Positions 15,606 to 24,283 of a stretch of 64,000 nucleotides of DNA are shown piece after piece. The notes beneath the pieces are model-generated. The model did no database searches. It was given only the letters and a program-made list of their open reading frames with translations, and was not told where the DNA came from. This DNA comes from CAWCDJ01 sp963836015 (GTDB taxonomy: Bacteria; Acidobacteriota; Terriglobia; Bryobacterales; Bryobacteraceae), in assembly GCA_963836015.1 (NCBI GenBank), contig CAWIIF010000001.1:62001-126000 (forward strand), given 5' to 3'. Position numbers and translations under genes: made by a program. Position 1 is the stretch's first letter. Each line of letters begins with the position of its first letter.

Positions 15606-18347
15606 ATGTCCTGGCTGTCACGATTCATCAATGCTTTGCGAAGCGAGCGACTGGATAGCGATCTCGACGATGAAGCGCAATACCATATCGAACAGACGAC
15701 GGCGGAGTTCATCCGACAGGGCTCGATGCCGGAGGAGGCCGCAGCGAGGGCCAAGGAACTCTTCGGAAGGCGGCTTCCGCTGCGCGAAGCGAGCCGCGAT
15801 GCCAAGCTCATCCCCTGGATGGAATCGCTCGCTCAGGATGCACGCTTTGGCGTCCGCATCCTGCTAAAGGAACGAACCATAACAGCGGCCGCAGTGCTTA
15901 CACTTTCACTCGCGGTGGGCGCCTGCACGGCAGCGTTCTCGCTGATCGACGCTCTCATGTTCCGTCCACTCCCTGTACCCGACCCTGGTGCCCTGGTGGG
16001 AATTTCGTTGCAACGTGAGGCTGCGTTTCCGGGGGCGGCGCCGAGGGATGACAGCTTCAGCTATCCGTTCCTGGAAAATGCCCGCGAAGCCAGTAGCCGC
16101 CGAGCCGAGCTTTTCGGTATGACGGTTTGGGGCCCGCTGCAGTCGGCGGTCTTCGAGGATGGCACGGCCGAAACAGCGCCGGCACGGGAGAAAGTACGGA
16201 TACAGTGGATTTCCGGAAACGGGCTGGCGGTCCTTGGGGTTCGCCCCATGCTGGGCAGGCTGCTGGTGGAGGCGGACGACCGGCCGGACGAGAAACGCTC
16301 GGTCGCGGTGATCAGCTACGGCTTTTGGATGCGGCGTTTCGGCGGCAGCCCGTCCGTTCTGGGCCGGACGTTCACCAGGAATGCCACTAGGTTCCAGATC
16401 GTGGGAGTCACACAGAAGGACTTCAGCGGCGTGGAACCGGGCTATCTCACTGACGTGTGGGTTCCCCTCATGGCCTACGGGCCTGCGCGGTCGATGCGGA
16501 ATCCCGGTAATGGACGCTTCGCGATTAGTGGACGGCTCAAAGCCGGCGTCGGACGCGAACAACTGCGGCAAACTCTCCAGGCGGCTTTGACCAATTTTCG
16601 GAAGGAGCATGCCAGCGAGCTGCTGCGGCCGGGTACATCGCCTGAGCAGATCGCGCGATACATCGACACGCGTTTGAATGTGAACTCGGCGGCTCAGGGC
16701 CACCAGACATTCCTGCGGTGGCAGTTCGAACGGCCGCTGTGGATTCTCGCGGCTGTGGTCGGCCTGGTTCTGTTGATCGCTTGCTCCAACGTCGCCAACC
16801 TGTTTGTAGCGCGGGCGGCGGCGCGGGGTCGCGAGATGGCGATGCGGGCCGCACTGGGTGGCGGACGCAAGCGGCTGTTGCAGCAAGTGTTGATCGAAAA
16901 CTGCCTGCTGGCGGTGGCCGCCAGCGCTATCGGTTTAGGATTGGCGGCGGCGATTGCACCCGCGATCGTAGGGTTCATGAGTACAGCAGGCGATCCCACT
17001 TACCTCGATGTCCATCCGGACGGAAGGGTATTTGTGTTTCTTGCGGCGATGAGCCTGCTGACCACATTGCTATTCGGCATGGCGCCGGCACTACGGGCTT
17101 CGGCTTCGAAACCTCTCGATGCGCTCAAGGGCAGTGGTGGAAGACAATCGGCGCGAATCGGGCTCTTGCGCCCGGTGCTCGCTGCCCAGGTTGGGTTTAG
17201 TTTTGTGGTGCTGTTTGTGGCTGGGTTGCTTCTGACGTCCTTCTACAGACTGACCAGCGTTGACTTGGGATTCTCGCAGAAAAACGTACTGCTTTTTGAG
17301 ATGGACTTGAACGGGCCGATGGGAGCGGGCGGTTCGGGCGCCGGCGCCGAAAAAGCCCGGGCCGTGCAGGTCGAGGTGCTGGATCGGCTGCGGCATTTTC
17401 CGGGAGTGCAGGGAGCGGCCACGTCGTTGTTTGCGCTGATGGGCGGAGCGATGACACCGGTTCTCGGTCCACCGATCCGTTTCGCAGGACGCGGAGTCGA
17501 GGGAATTCGGCCGCACTTTCTCACGGTGTCGCCAGGGTTCTTCGCGACGATGCAGATCCCCTTGGTGAGCGGGCGAGACTTTAGCGATCGGGATAGCGAA
17601 CCGGCAGTGCCCAGTGCCGCGATTGTAAACCAGTCTTTCGCGCGACAGTTCTTTCCAAATAAAGAAGCCGTCGGGCAACGATTTCAACGGATGATCGATG
17701 ACGACGGAAACTTCGGCGATTTTGAAATCGTGGGGGTGGTGCATGACGCCAAGTACAATAATCTCCGAGAACCGGACGCGCCCAGTGTATACCAGCCAGT
17801 TCGCGGCATAGGGTCGGCGGTGGAAGTGCGCACGGCCGAAAACCCCATCCCGGTGGCGCCGGCGCTTCGCAAGTCGATCGAGGAGGCAGACCCTTCGCTG
17901 CATGTGGCGCGAATCGCGTTGCAGTCCACGCACACCGGAGAGACAATCCTGCAAGAGCGGATGCTGGCGCTACTGGGAGGCTTCTTCGGACTCGTTGCCC
18001 TAGTGCTTTCGGCGGTTGGGTTGTATGGCGTGCTTAGCTATGCAATGGTACAGCGAACGAAAGAAATCGGCATCCGAATGGCACTGGGGGCTGCGCGGTT
18101 TCATGTAGTTCGGACAATGACCGGAGATGTCGCCGTGGCCATCGCATTGGGAGTTACCGCCGGCCTGGCAGGAGGACTTGCGGCCTCGCGCTTCGTAGCC
18201 TCTATTCTCTTCGAAGTGATGCCCTCGGATTTTGGAAGCGTTGCCCTGCCCCTATCTTGCTTACTGCTGACCTGTGGATTGGCGGCAATTCGGCCTGCAC
18301 TGCGCGCAACTCTTGTCGATCCGATGACGGCTCTTCGATATGAATGA
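15606..18347 (+). CDS. ADOP-type ABC transporter permease (MacB-like periplasmic core plus FtsX domains)
   Basis: 913 residues, the usual length for acidobacterial duplicated orphan permeases. After a short N-terminal helical region (SRFINALRSERLDSDLDDE) come the first membrane helix (TITAAAVLTLSLAVGACTAA), a MacB-like periplasmic core to about residue 360, an FtsX block (LLIACSNVANLFVARAAARG), a second MacB core (FRFAGRGV... FFATMQIPLVSGRDFSDRD) and the final FtsX block near residues 785-910 (VALVLSAVGLYGVLSYAM). There is no ATPase domain, so it must work with another ATPase or without one. GGGGAGGG precedes the ATG. Expression is presumably controlled by the upstream PadR protein. Confidence 0.9.
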   Translation: MSWLSRFINALRSERLDSDLDDEAQYHIEQTTAEFIRQGSMPEEAAARAKELFGRRLPLREASRDAKLIPWMESLAQDARFGVRILLKERTITAAAVLTLSLAVGACTAAFSLIDALMFRPLPVPDPGALVGISLQREAAFPGAAPRDDSFSYPFLENAREASSRRAELFGMTVWGPLQSAVFEDGTAETAPAREKVRIQWISGNGLAVLGVRPMLGRLLVEADDRPDEKRSVAVISYGFWMRRFGGSPSVLGRTFTRNATRFQIVGVTQKDFSGVEPGYLTDVWVPLMAYGPARSMRNPGNGRFAISGRLKAGVGREQLRQTLQAALTNFRKEHASELLRPGTSPEQIARYIDTRLNVNSAAQGHQTFLRWQFERPLWILAAVVGLVLLIACSNVANLFVARAAARGREMAMRAALGGGRKRLLQQVLIENCLLAVAASAIGLGLAAAIAPAIVGFMSTAGDPTYLDVHPDGRVFVFLAAMSLLTTLLFGMAPALRASASKPLDALKGSGGRQSARIGLLRPVLAAQVGFSFVVLFVAGLLLTSFYRLTSVDLGFSQKNVLLFEMDLNGPMGAGGSGAGAEKARAVQVEVLDRLRHFPGVQGAATSLFALMGGAMTPVLGPPIRFAGRGVEGIRPHFLTVSPGFFATMQIPLVSGRDFSDRDSEPAVPSAAIVNQSFARQFFPNKEAVGQRFQRMIDDDGNFGDFEIVGVVHDAKYNNLREPDAPSVYQPVRGIGSAVEVRTAENPIPVAPALRKSIEEADPSLHVARIALQSTHTGETILQERMLALLGGFFGLVALVLSAVGLYGVLSYAMVQRTKEIGIRMALGAARFHVVRTMTGDVAVAIALGVTAGLAGGLAASRFVASILFEVMPSDFGSVALPLSCLLLTCGLAAIRPALRATLVDPMTALRYE

Positions 18348-18692
18348 GGACAGCGTCCGACGTTTTTGGGGTCAAGCGGCGATTCTGCACACTGCGCAAT
18401 CGCGGAAAGTGATTCGGTCAACTCCCGCCGGGTCGGCTACCGGGAGACAACCACTGGTACGGCTCGCTTCTTGGCCGGGCCGTGGTTCCGAACCAGCTGT
18501 TCTGAGCGCGGGTAGATCCTACTGGAGCAACGTTTATCGATTCCGCGAGCTCCCGGTGTTGGTCAATGTGCCTCCTCTCGGGCACTTCTCGTTGAAATCT
18601 TGGACGCTCTGCCCGAAGGCCCAGCTTGTCGAGACGGGAAGACGAGCCGCGCCTGGGAGCAGTAGAGTTTTGCCGCCACTCGTTTCCGCGCC
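18348..18692. other. Gene-free left flank of the transposase
   Basis: 345 bases between the ADOP permease and the transposase with no supportable gene. It should contain the left end of the insertion element. I could not define a terminal inverted repeat with confidence. Confidence 0.3.
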
Positions 18693-19943
18693 ATGGAACT
18701 GATCACGATTCTTAACCGCTGCCACCGTTTTCGGGGTTTTGTGTACCAGCAAGCCCACTTCAGTGCCGACAAGAAGAGCATCGAAGTGGCCGTACGACCG
18801 CGCAAGGGTTCGGCAGCAGTTTGCTCGCGGTGCCATTTGCCGGCGCCCGGTTACGACCAACTCGCCGAACGCCGCTTTGAGTTCATTCCCCTATGGGGAT
18901 TTCTCGTCTTCATTCTGTACACCATGCGGCGCGTCGACTGCCGCCGCTGCGGTGTTGTCGCTGTCGAAGAAGTTCCCTGGGGCGACGGCAAACGCACACT
19001 CACCAAAGCCTATATGCTCTTCCTGGCCCGTTGGGCGCGGCACCTGTCATGGAAAGAGACGGCGGAGGCCTTCCGCACCTCTTGGGACAAGGTCTTCGAT
19101 GCGGTCGAACATGTCGTCACTTGGGGTCTGGACCACCGGGTGCTGGGGCAGATCGACGCCATCGGCGTCGATGAAATCCAGTACTCCAAAGGGCACAAGT
19201 ATCTGACACTGGTATATCAAATCGATCTCGGCGTCACCCGTTTGCTTTGGATTGGCAAGGAGAGGACGATCGAGTCCTTTCAGTGATTCTTCACCACCAT
19301 CGGCGAAGAGATCACATCAAGGATCGTGTTCGTCTGCTCAGACATGTGGGAACCCTACCTGAAAGTCATCCGTCAGAGATGTTCCGAGGCCCTGCATATT
19401 CTCGACCGTTTTCATATCGTCGCGAAAATGAACAAGGCTCTCGACGAAGTCCGCGCCGGAGAATCGCGCCGGATGGCGAGCGAGGGTCGGACACCGCTAC
19501 TGAAGAAGTCGCGCTGGCTCCTGCTCAAACGGGAAGAGAATCTGAAGGCTGAGCAGCGATTCCGCCTGCGCGATCTCCTCCGCTACAACCTGAAGACCGT
19601 CCGCGCTTACCTTCTCAAGGAAGCCCTCCAACAACTCTGGGATTACAACTCGCCCGCCTGGGCCGGCAAGTTCCTAGACGAATGGTGTCACCAGACCATG
19701 CGTTCCCGCATCGAGCCCATGAAGAAGATCGCTCGCTCCCTGCGCCAGCACCGGGAACTGATTCTCAACTATTTCCGGGCGCAAAAACTGATTTCCAGTG
19801 GGGTCGTGGAGGGCCTGAACAACAAAGCGAAAGTCACTATGAGAAAATCCTACGGCTTTCGCACCTACCGGGTACTCGAACTGGCCCTCTATCACTCACT
19901 TGGCAAGCTGCCTGAGCCGGAATCGACCCACGATTTCTTCTGA
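18693..19943 (+). pseudogene. ISL3-family transposase interrupted by an in-frame stop
   Basis: The reading frame of 416 codons is continuous apart from one TGA at 19284-19286 (codon 198). The N-terminal part has the zinc-finger-like CSRCHLPAPGYDQL... CRRCGVVAVEEVPW region and the start of the DDE domain (GVDEIQYSKGHKYLTLVYQID). After the stop the same frame continues with CSDMWEPYLKVIRQRC (second Asp), HILDRFHIVAKMN and SSGVVEGLNNKAKVTMRKSYGF with the catalytic Glu, matching ISL3 (IS204/IS1001/IS1165) transposases. TGA probably replaced a TGG Trp codon. The element is therefore likely inactive unless the stop is read through or is a sequence error. Confidence 0.88.
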
Positions 19944-20421
19944 CGAATCTCGATTTGAAGTATGAAGGGGCATGCACCCGTCATGGCTACAACATCGACT
20001 TGTTGTGAACGATACATGATACTCAAGGGATATTGGTCCTGAGAAGTCGGCACAGCATCCGGCGACCGCACTCGACTGTCACTTAGGCCGGGAAACGCTA
20101 TGCGCGGATGTGCCCCGTCGTGGCAACGCTGTCCCGAAGTTCCGTTCTGGGAGATTGACCGGCAGAGTTCGAGTGCCGGACCTCGCATACGGCCCCAACT
20201 TCGTACGAGTCGCCGACGATCTGCCCGGAGCACGAAGGCGGTTTCCAAAACGCCGTGCTGCGGAGTTGGACGACGCCTGGAAGCACCTCGGGCGGGCCCA
20301 TTTTCGTGGAACGGCCTTACCGGGAGCGATCTTCCTGGCGGCACCAGTGCAGCTCGCGGAGAGAAGGTGGTTAGAGAGAAGTGTTCTTTTCAAGGGACGA
20401 TCGCGGGGGATCTGGCGAGCT
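19944..20421. other. Gene-free right flank of the transposase
   Basis: 478 bases without a recognisable gene; several short open frames exist on both strands but none has a ribosome-binding site together with a recognisable protein. It contains a short inverted repeat ACAAC...GTTGT just downstream of the transposase. It is probably decayed sequence left by insertion or rearrangement. Confidence 0.3.
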
Positions 20422-20970
20422 TCACCTGGCTTCCGGCTCGATGTCGCTAAAGTCCTGAGCTACGGCCTCTGATTGCTCCCGGTAGGCTCGGGCATCTCCG
20501 TATGCCAGATACTTTGCATACCGGGAGGGCGTCGTGGCCAATCGCCGGGCATGCTTGATCGGACAAAAATGCTGCTCGGTTCGTGCGGCAATCTCGGTAA
20601 TCAGGCCGAGCAATCCATTGGCATAGGAGCAATAAATGCAGCCGACCTTCTCGATCGTATTCAGATAGGCCAGCACACCCCGATCAAAAACCAAGTAGTC
20701 CTTTCTGCGAACCTTGGGAATTCCGTAGATAGGAAAGCAGACAAACTGGTAGAGGGCAACCGAAGCGTCAACCAGCAGAAAGGGAAGCACGCAAGCGTAA
20801 ATGAGCGGCGATGACAGGATTACGAGCAACCGTGTATTGCGGAGGTGTTTCCAACTGGAGATCCTGTGTAGACGGTGTTCGATAAGGTCTTCTAACGAAA
20901 AAGTCGCATGTTCCGGTTGGTGGCAAGCCTTGACGTTGCCAGCCAGTGGCTTGGGTTCTCGTTTTTTCAT
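20422..20970 (-). CDS. Conserved hypothetical membrane-associated protein with CxYCSYANG motif
   Basis: 182 residues from the ATG at 20970. The N-terminal third is basic and soluble (MKKREPKPLAGNVKAC). One or two membrane segments follow near residues 60-95 (LLVILSSPLIYACVLPFLL, ASVALYQFVCFPIYGI). The C-terminal part has a striking conserved-looking segment, GCIYCSYANGLLGLITEIAA then RTEQHFCPIKHARR, whose CxxC plus a third Cys could bind metal or form a redox site. I recall similar uncharacterised proteins in Proteobacteria but cannot name a function. Its 5' end abuts the truncation point of the PLP-enzyme remnant on the other strand. Confidence 0.65.
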   Translation of the reverse strand: MKKREPKPLAGNVKACHQPEHATFSLEDLIEHRLHRISSWKHLRNTRLLVILSSPLIYACVLPFLLVDASVALYQFVCFPIYGIPKVRRKDYLVFDRGVLAYLNTIEKVGCIYCSYANGLLGLITEIAARTEQHFCPIKHARRLATTPSRYAKYLAYGDARAYREQSEAVAQDFSDIEPEAR

Positions 20971-21015
20971 CGCGAAATAGGACTGAGCACGAACAGGGCC
21001 AAACCGGCGGCGGCA

Positions 21016-21984
21016 AACGCCTGCGGTCCAGAAGAGATCGTCGGCGGCCTTGAAGGCGGCTCTTCGGTCTCCTTCGCCTCCGGCATGGCGGGGATCGCGG
21101 CGATTTTCGATCAACTGCCCACGGTATCAGTCGTGGCACTGCCGGACGACTGCTATCAGGGGGTCGCGGGTCTCGCCGCCGCAGGGCAAGCCCGCGGCCG
21201 CTGGACCGTGCATCTTATCGATGTGGCCGACACGCGGCGCTGGGTCGAGATTTGCGGCGTAGCCGACCTAATCTGGCTGGAGTCGCCCTCGAACCCGCTC
21301 CTGGCCGTGGCCGACCTGGACCTTATCTGCGCAGCGGCGCGCAAACCAGGCGCGATCCTCGGCGGGGACAACACCTTCGCAACGCCGATCAATCAGCGCC
21401 CTCTCGCGCTCGGCGCCGATGTCGCCGTGCAATCGGTAGCCAAGTTCATCGGCGGACACTCGGACCTGCTGGGAGGCGTCGTCACCGTGCGTGACACGAA
21501 TCTGCTGGCAGCGCTGCGGCAGTCCCGGGAACTTGCAGGCGCAACGCCCGGAACCCTCGAGACATTCCTCGCCGTCCGTGGGGTTAGAACGCTGGCAGTG
21601 CGTCTGGATCGGGCGCAGAGCAATGCGATGACTGTGGCTGAACGCCTTGCGCGCCATCCAAACGTCGCGCTGACGCGCTATCCCGGCCTGGTGAGCCATC
21701 CGACCCACGAGGCCGCGCGACGCCAACTCAAGGGCTTCGGCACGGTTATCTCTTTCGACGTGCGCGGCGATGGCGCCGCGGCCGACGCCGTTTGCGCCGG
21801 AGTGAAGCTCATCCAACACGCCACGAGTCTCGGTGCGGTGGAGACCACCATCGAACGGCGGGCCGGAATTCCGGGGCAGGAGCACCTGCCCGCGGCGCTG
21901 CTGCGGCTGAGCGTCGGGATCGAGGCCGTCGAAGACCTTTGGGCCGATCTGGATCGAGCGCTACGCAGCGCGCCGGAAGCTTAG
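21016..21984 (+). pseudogene. 5'-truncated Cys/Met-metabolism PLP-dependent enzyme (cystathionine gamma-synthase/lyase type)
   Basis: About 320 codons show clear homology from IVGGLEGGSSVSFASGMAGI onwards: the PLP-phosphate-binding SGM segment, DNTFATPINQRPLALGADV, the Schiff-base Lys in QSVAKFIGGHSDLLGG and a normal C-terminus (LLRLSVGIEAVEDLWADLD). The N-terminal about 60 residues of the family, with the phosphate-binding Tyr-Arg pair supplied to the partner subunit and the YGNPT motif, are absent. Upstream sequence in every frame lacks them and is occupied by an antisense gene. No start codon or ribosome-binding site lies at the homology boundary. The frame is open back to an ATG at 20908, but that part is unrelated. 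Most likely a remnant of deletion or insertion near the ISL3 element. Confidence 0.7.
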
Positions 21985-22209
21985 CGCTGGACGCACAACC
22001 GGGGATGGGGCTGAACGGGAACGCGCTCGCAAAGCGGGGATCGAGAGATTCGGGCGAACGTATTACCAAGCTCTTGGCCACGGACCGGGTTCGGCTGCAG
22101 TCACTCTTGCCGGCTGCAGTTGTGGTAGCGTTGATTCGCGGCGATTGAGAATGATCAACTGCGCAGTGATCACGACTACAAGTCGCAATCGCTGAAAAAA
22201 GGAGCAGGC

Positions 22210-22338
22210 ATGGGTGACAAAGGTGGCAAGAAAGACAAGGAAAAGAACAAGCAACAGCAGGTGACGAAACACAAACAAGGGGAGCAGAAGAAGCACGACA
22301 ACGCCCCGGCCAAGAAGCCCTTAGCAGGAACAGTGTAA
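22210..22338 (+). CDS. 42-residue lysine-rich small protein
   Basis: ATG at 22210 with a strong AAAAAAGGAG site (22195-22204) five bases upstream. The product begins MGDKGGKKDKEKNKQQQ and ends KKPLAGTV; about a third of its residues are Lys and it is rich in Gln, with no hydrophobic core, so it should be disordered and nucleic-acid- or RNA-binding in character. I recall short MGDK...KK proteins of this kind as widely distributed but uncharacterised. It stands alone between the PLP-enzyme remnant and the convergent UppS-like gene, and its AAG-rich codon use differs from both. Confidence 0.7.
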   Translation: MGDKGGKKDKEKNKQQQVTKHKQGEQKKHDNAPAKKPLAGTV

Positions 22339-22428
22339 AGCCGATCCGGCTCGAGGTTCTGAAACCGGGCGTCGAAGCGGTATACCCTCCCGACCACGGA
22401 TGGCGCACTACGCGACGAAGGTGCGGGT

Positions 22429-23139
22429 TCAATCCAGCCACGCTTCGCGCAGGGGGGCGATCTGCGGGGGCACGGCGCCGAAGCGGCGCTCGCGGGCGTG
22501 GAATTCGCGGACGGCGGCGCGCAGGTCGGCAGCGCCGAAATCGGGCCACATGGTGCGCGTGAAGACCAGTTCGGCATAGGCGCTCTCCCAGAGAAGGAAG
22601 TCGCTGAGACGGCGCTCTCCGCCGGTGCGGATCAACAGATCGACCGGCGGGCCGAGCGCTTCTCCCAGGGCGTCCAGGGAGAGTTCCGAAAGACCGCGCG
22701 CGGCCGCCAGGATCGCATCCCTGGCGGAATAGTCGAGCGCGATGCGGAGGCGAAGCCGCTGGCACTCCGCGGTAGCCGCTTCGGCCGCGGCGATGGCCTC
22801 CCGCAAGGAGGCATCCAGGCGATCGCGCCGGCCGATTACCTCCAGCCGCACACCCTGCTCCACACAGCGCGGCGTCTGCCGCTCGAGGTACGCATGCATG
22901 AGGAGCATCAGCGCCTCCACTTCGTCGGCCGGCCGGCGCCAGTTGTCGGAGGAAAACGCGAACAGCGTCAGGACCCCGATGCCGCACTGAGGCGCGGCCT
23001 CCACCACGCGCCCCACCGCCTCCACCCCTTCGTGGTGTCCGGCGAGGCGCGGCAGACCGCGCGCCAGCGCCCAGCGTCCGTTGCCGTCCATGATGATTCC
23101 TGCATGTAGAGTACTTTGTAATTCAAAGTCGATAGGCAT
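22429..23139 (-). CDS. uppS: cis-prenyltransferase (undecaprenyl diphosphate synthase family)
   Basis: 236 residues. Conserved regions: GIIMDGNGRWALARGLPRL with catalytic Asp at residue 18, FAFSSDNWRRPADEVEALM, LRIALDYSARDAILAA and the C-terminal DLLIRTGGERRLSDFLLW followed by SAYAELVFTRTMWPDF. It makes the C55 lipid carrier for peptidoglycan and other envelope polymers by condensing isopentenyl diphosphate onto farnesyl diphosphate. A GAGG motif lies about ten bases before the ATG. It is downstream of, and 12 bases from, a winged-helix regulator, an unusual neighbourhood for uppS (normally next to cdsA or frr), so it could be a second, specialised paralogue. Confidence 0.88.
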   Translation of the reverse strand: MPIDFELQSTLHAGIIMDGNGRWALARGLPRLAGHHEGVEAVGRVVEAAPQCGIGVLTLFAFSSDNWRRPADEVEALMLLMHAYLERQTPRCVEQGVRLEVIGRRDRLDASLREAIAAAEAATAECQRLRLRIALDYSARDAILAAARGLSELSLDALGEALGPPVDLLIRTGGERRLSDFLLWESAYAELVFTRTMWPDFGAADLRAAVREFHARERRFGAVPPQIAPLREAWLD

Positions 23140-23151
23140 AAAAAAAAGACC

Positions 23152-23523
23152 TCACTTTTCGCGCATGGCCTGAATCAGGGCTTCCATATGATCGAGATAC
23201 CGCTCGAGGGCGCGCCGCCCGGCGGCGGTCAGCCGGTAATCGGTCCGCGGCATACGGCCCTCGAAGGATTTGGCGCACCCGACGTAGCCGGCCTCCTCGA
23301 GCTTGCGGGCGTGGACGCTGAGGTTGCCGTCGGTGGTATCGAGCAGTTTCTTCAACTCGTTGAAGGTGAGCGAATCGTTGACCGAAAGGGCGCTGAGGAT
23401 GCCGAGCCGGAGGCGCTCATGGATCAGCCGGTCGAGTTTCGGCGCGGCCGCCACGACGGGGGCCGCCGAAAGGCCTGACTGCGGCCTCTTTTCCTTCCGC
23501 GCTGTGTTCGTTTTACCCGCCAT
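23152..23523 (-). CDS. Winged-helix transcriptional regulator (ArsR/MarR-like, HTH_34 type)
   Basis: 123 residues. After a basic N-terminal tail (MAGKTNTARKEKRPQ) comes a winged helix: LDRLIHERLRLGILSALSVN, LTFNELKKLLDTTDGNLSVH (helix-turn-helix) and TDYRLTAAGRRALERYLDH (wing and last helix). This is the single-domain type often found beside a small membrane protein that it regulates. The upstream membrane gene ends 11 bases inside this one, so the two are translationally coupled. Confidence 0.85.
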   Translation of the reverse strand: MAGKTNTARKEKRPQSGLSAAPVVAAAPKLDRLIHERLRLGILSALSVNDSLTFNELKKLLDTTDGNLSVHARKLEEAGYVGCAKSFEGRMPRTDYRLTAAGRRALERYLDHMEALIQAMREK

Positions 23524-24109
23524 ATTTCACCGCAATCAATGCTCCGAACAGGATGTGGAGGCCGCCGAAGCCCGCTGCCAGGATGATATCCCTGGGAATT
23601 CCCGGCACCAGCAGCGCCACCGTCCCCACCGCCATGAAGCAGGCGCCCATCAGGGGGACGACCCGTACCGAGGCCCAGCCGCCGGAAACCACGCCGGCGC
23701 CGTATAGCAACATCCACAAGCCCGGAAGGTCCGGAATCATGCCGGCGCGGAACAGGACCACCGTCAGAAGGGCGCCGGCCGCCATCGACGGGGCAAACCC
23801 GGCGACGAACTTCAAACCCGGACCGGACACAAGCGGCAACCCGGCGCGCCGGGATTTCAAGGCCGCTCCCACCACCCCAATCAGCACTGCGGCCAAAGCC
23901 GCCGCCATCCAGGCCATCAACCAGCGGAGGGGACTCGGCTGATGGGAGGCCGTCCAGCCGGCCACCAGGGCCACGGACCCCATGCACATTCCGCCCAGAC
24001 CCGGCACCGCGGTGAAGGACCCCGCCCGCTCGATGGTCCGGCGGATGTACTGCAGATTGTCCATCGCATGGACATGAAGTTCCACGGGTTCGGGGCGCGG
24101 GGACGCCAT
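23513..24109 (-). CDS. Membrane protein coupled to a winged-helix regulator
   Basis: About 198 residues from the ATG at 24109; in-frame ATG 24127 and TTG 24145 are alternatives, and none has a strong ribosome-binding site. A soluble N-terminal helix (DNLQYIRRTIERAGSFTAV) is followed by about five to six membrane segments: MCMGSVALVAGWTAS, WLMAWMAAALAAVLIGVVG, MAAGALLTVVLFRAG, LWMLLYGAGVVSGGW, CFMAVGTVALLVPG and FGGLHILFGALIAV. No catalytic motif is visible. The 3' end overlaps the regulator gene by 11 bases. Such pairs are common in Acidobacteria; the signal sensed is unknown. Confidence 0.7.
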   Translation of the reverse strand: MASPRPEPVELHVHAMDNLQYIRRTIERAGSFTAVPGLGGMCMGSVALVAGWTASHQPSPLRWLMAWMAAALAAVLIGVVGAALKSRRAGLPLVSGPGLKFVAGFAPSMAAGALLTVVLFRAGMIPDLPGLWMLLYGAGVVSGGWASVRVVPLMGACFMAVGTVALLVPGIPRDIILAAGFGGLHILFGALIAVKYGG

Positions 24110-24283
24110 AAACCGATCATAGCGCATTACTTCCAGAATCTTCAAGTACTTTTAAGCGCAAAGCAACTCTTTGGGCGCGTCCCGGCGGTAGCCGAACTGT
24201 AAGCCGAGTGTCATTCTCCTGCAATACCGGGCGGCTACACTGCCGATGCGTACCCGCAAAGTTCAACACGAGAGAGGTACTGT

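Noticed and set aside
19284..19286. Selenocysteine or programmed read-through of the transposase TGA
   Set aside because: No selenocysteine insertion structure was recognised downstream, and the position is not a conserved Cys; a nonsense mutation of a Trp codon is simpler.
18581..19975. Possible terminal inverted repeats of the ISL3 element (GGCACTTCTCGTTGAAATC on the left, the complement of GATTTGAAGTATGAAGGGGC on the right)
   Set aside because: The match is partial (mainly GAAATC/CAAATC and CTTC), and no matching 8-base target duplication flanks the two sites, so I do not call element ends.
22360..22445. tRNA-like T-loop GGTTCAATCC near the uppS 3' end
   Set aside because: The flanking bases do not pair into a T-stem and no D-arm or anticodon arm is present; most of it lies in the uppS coding sequence.
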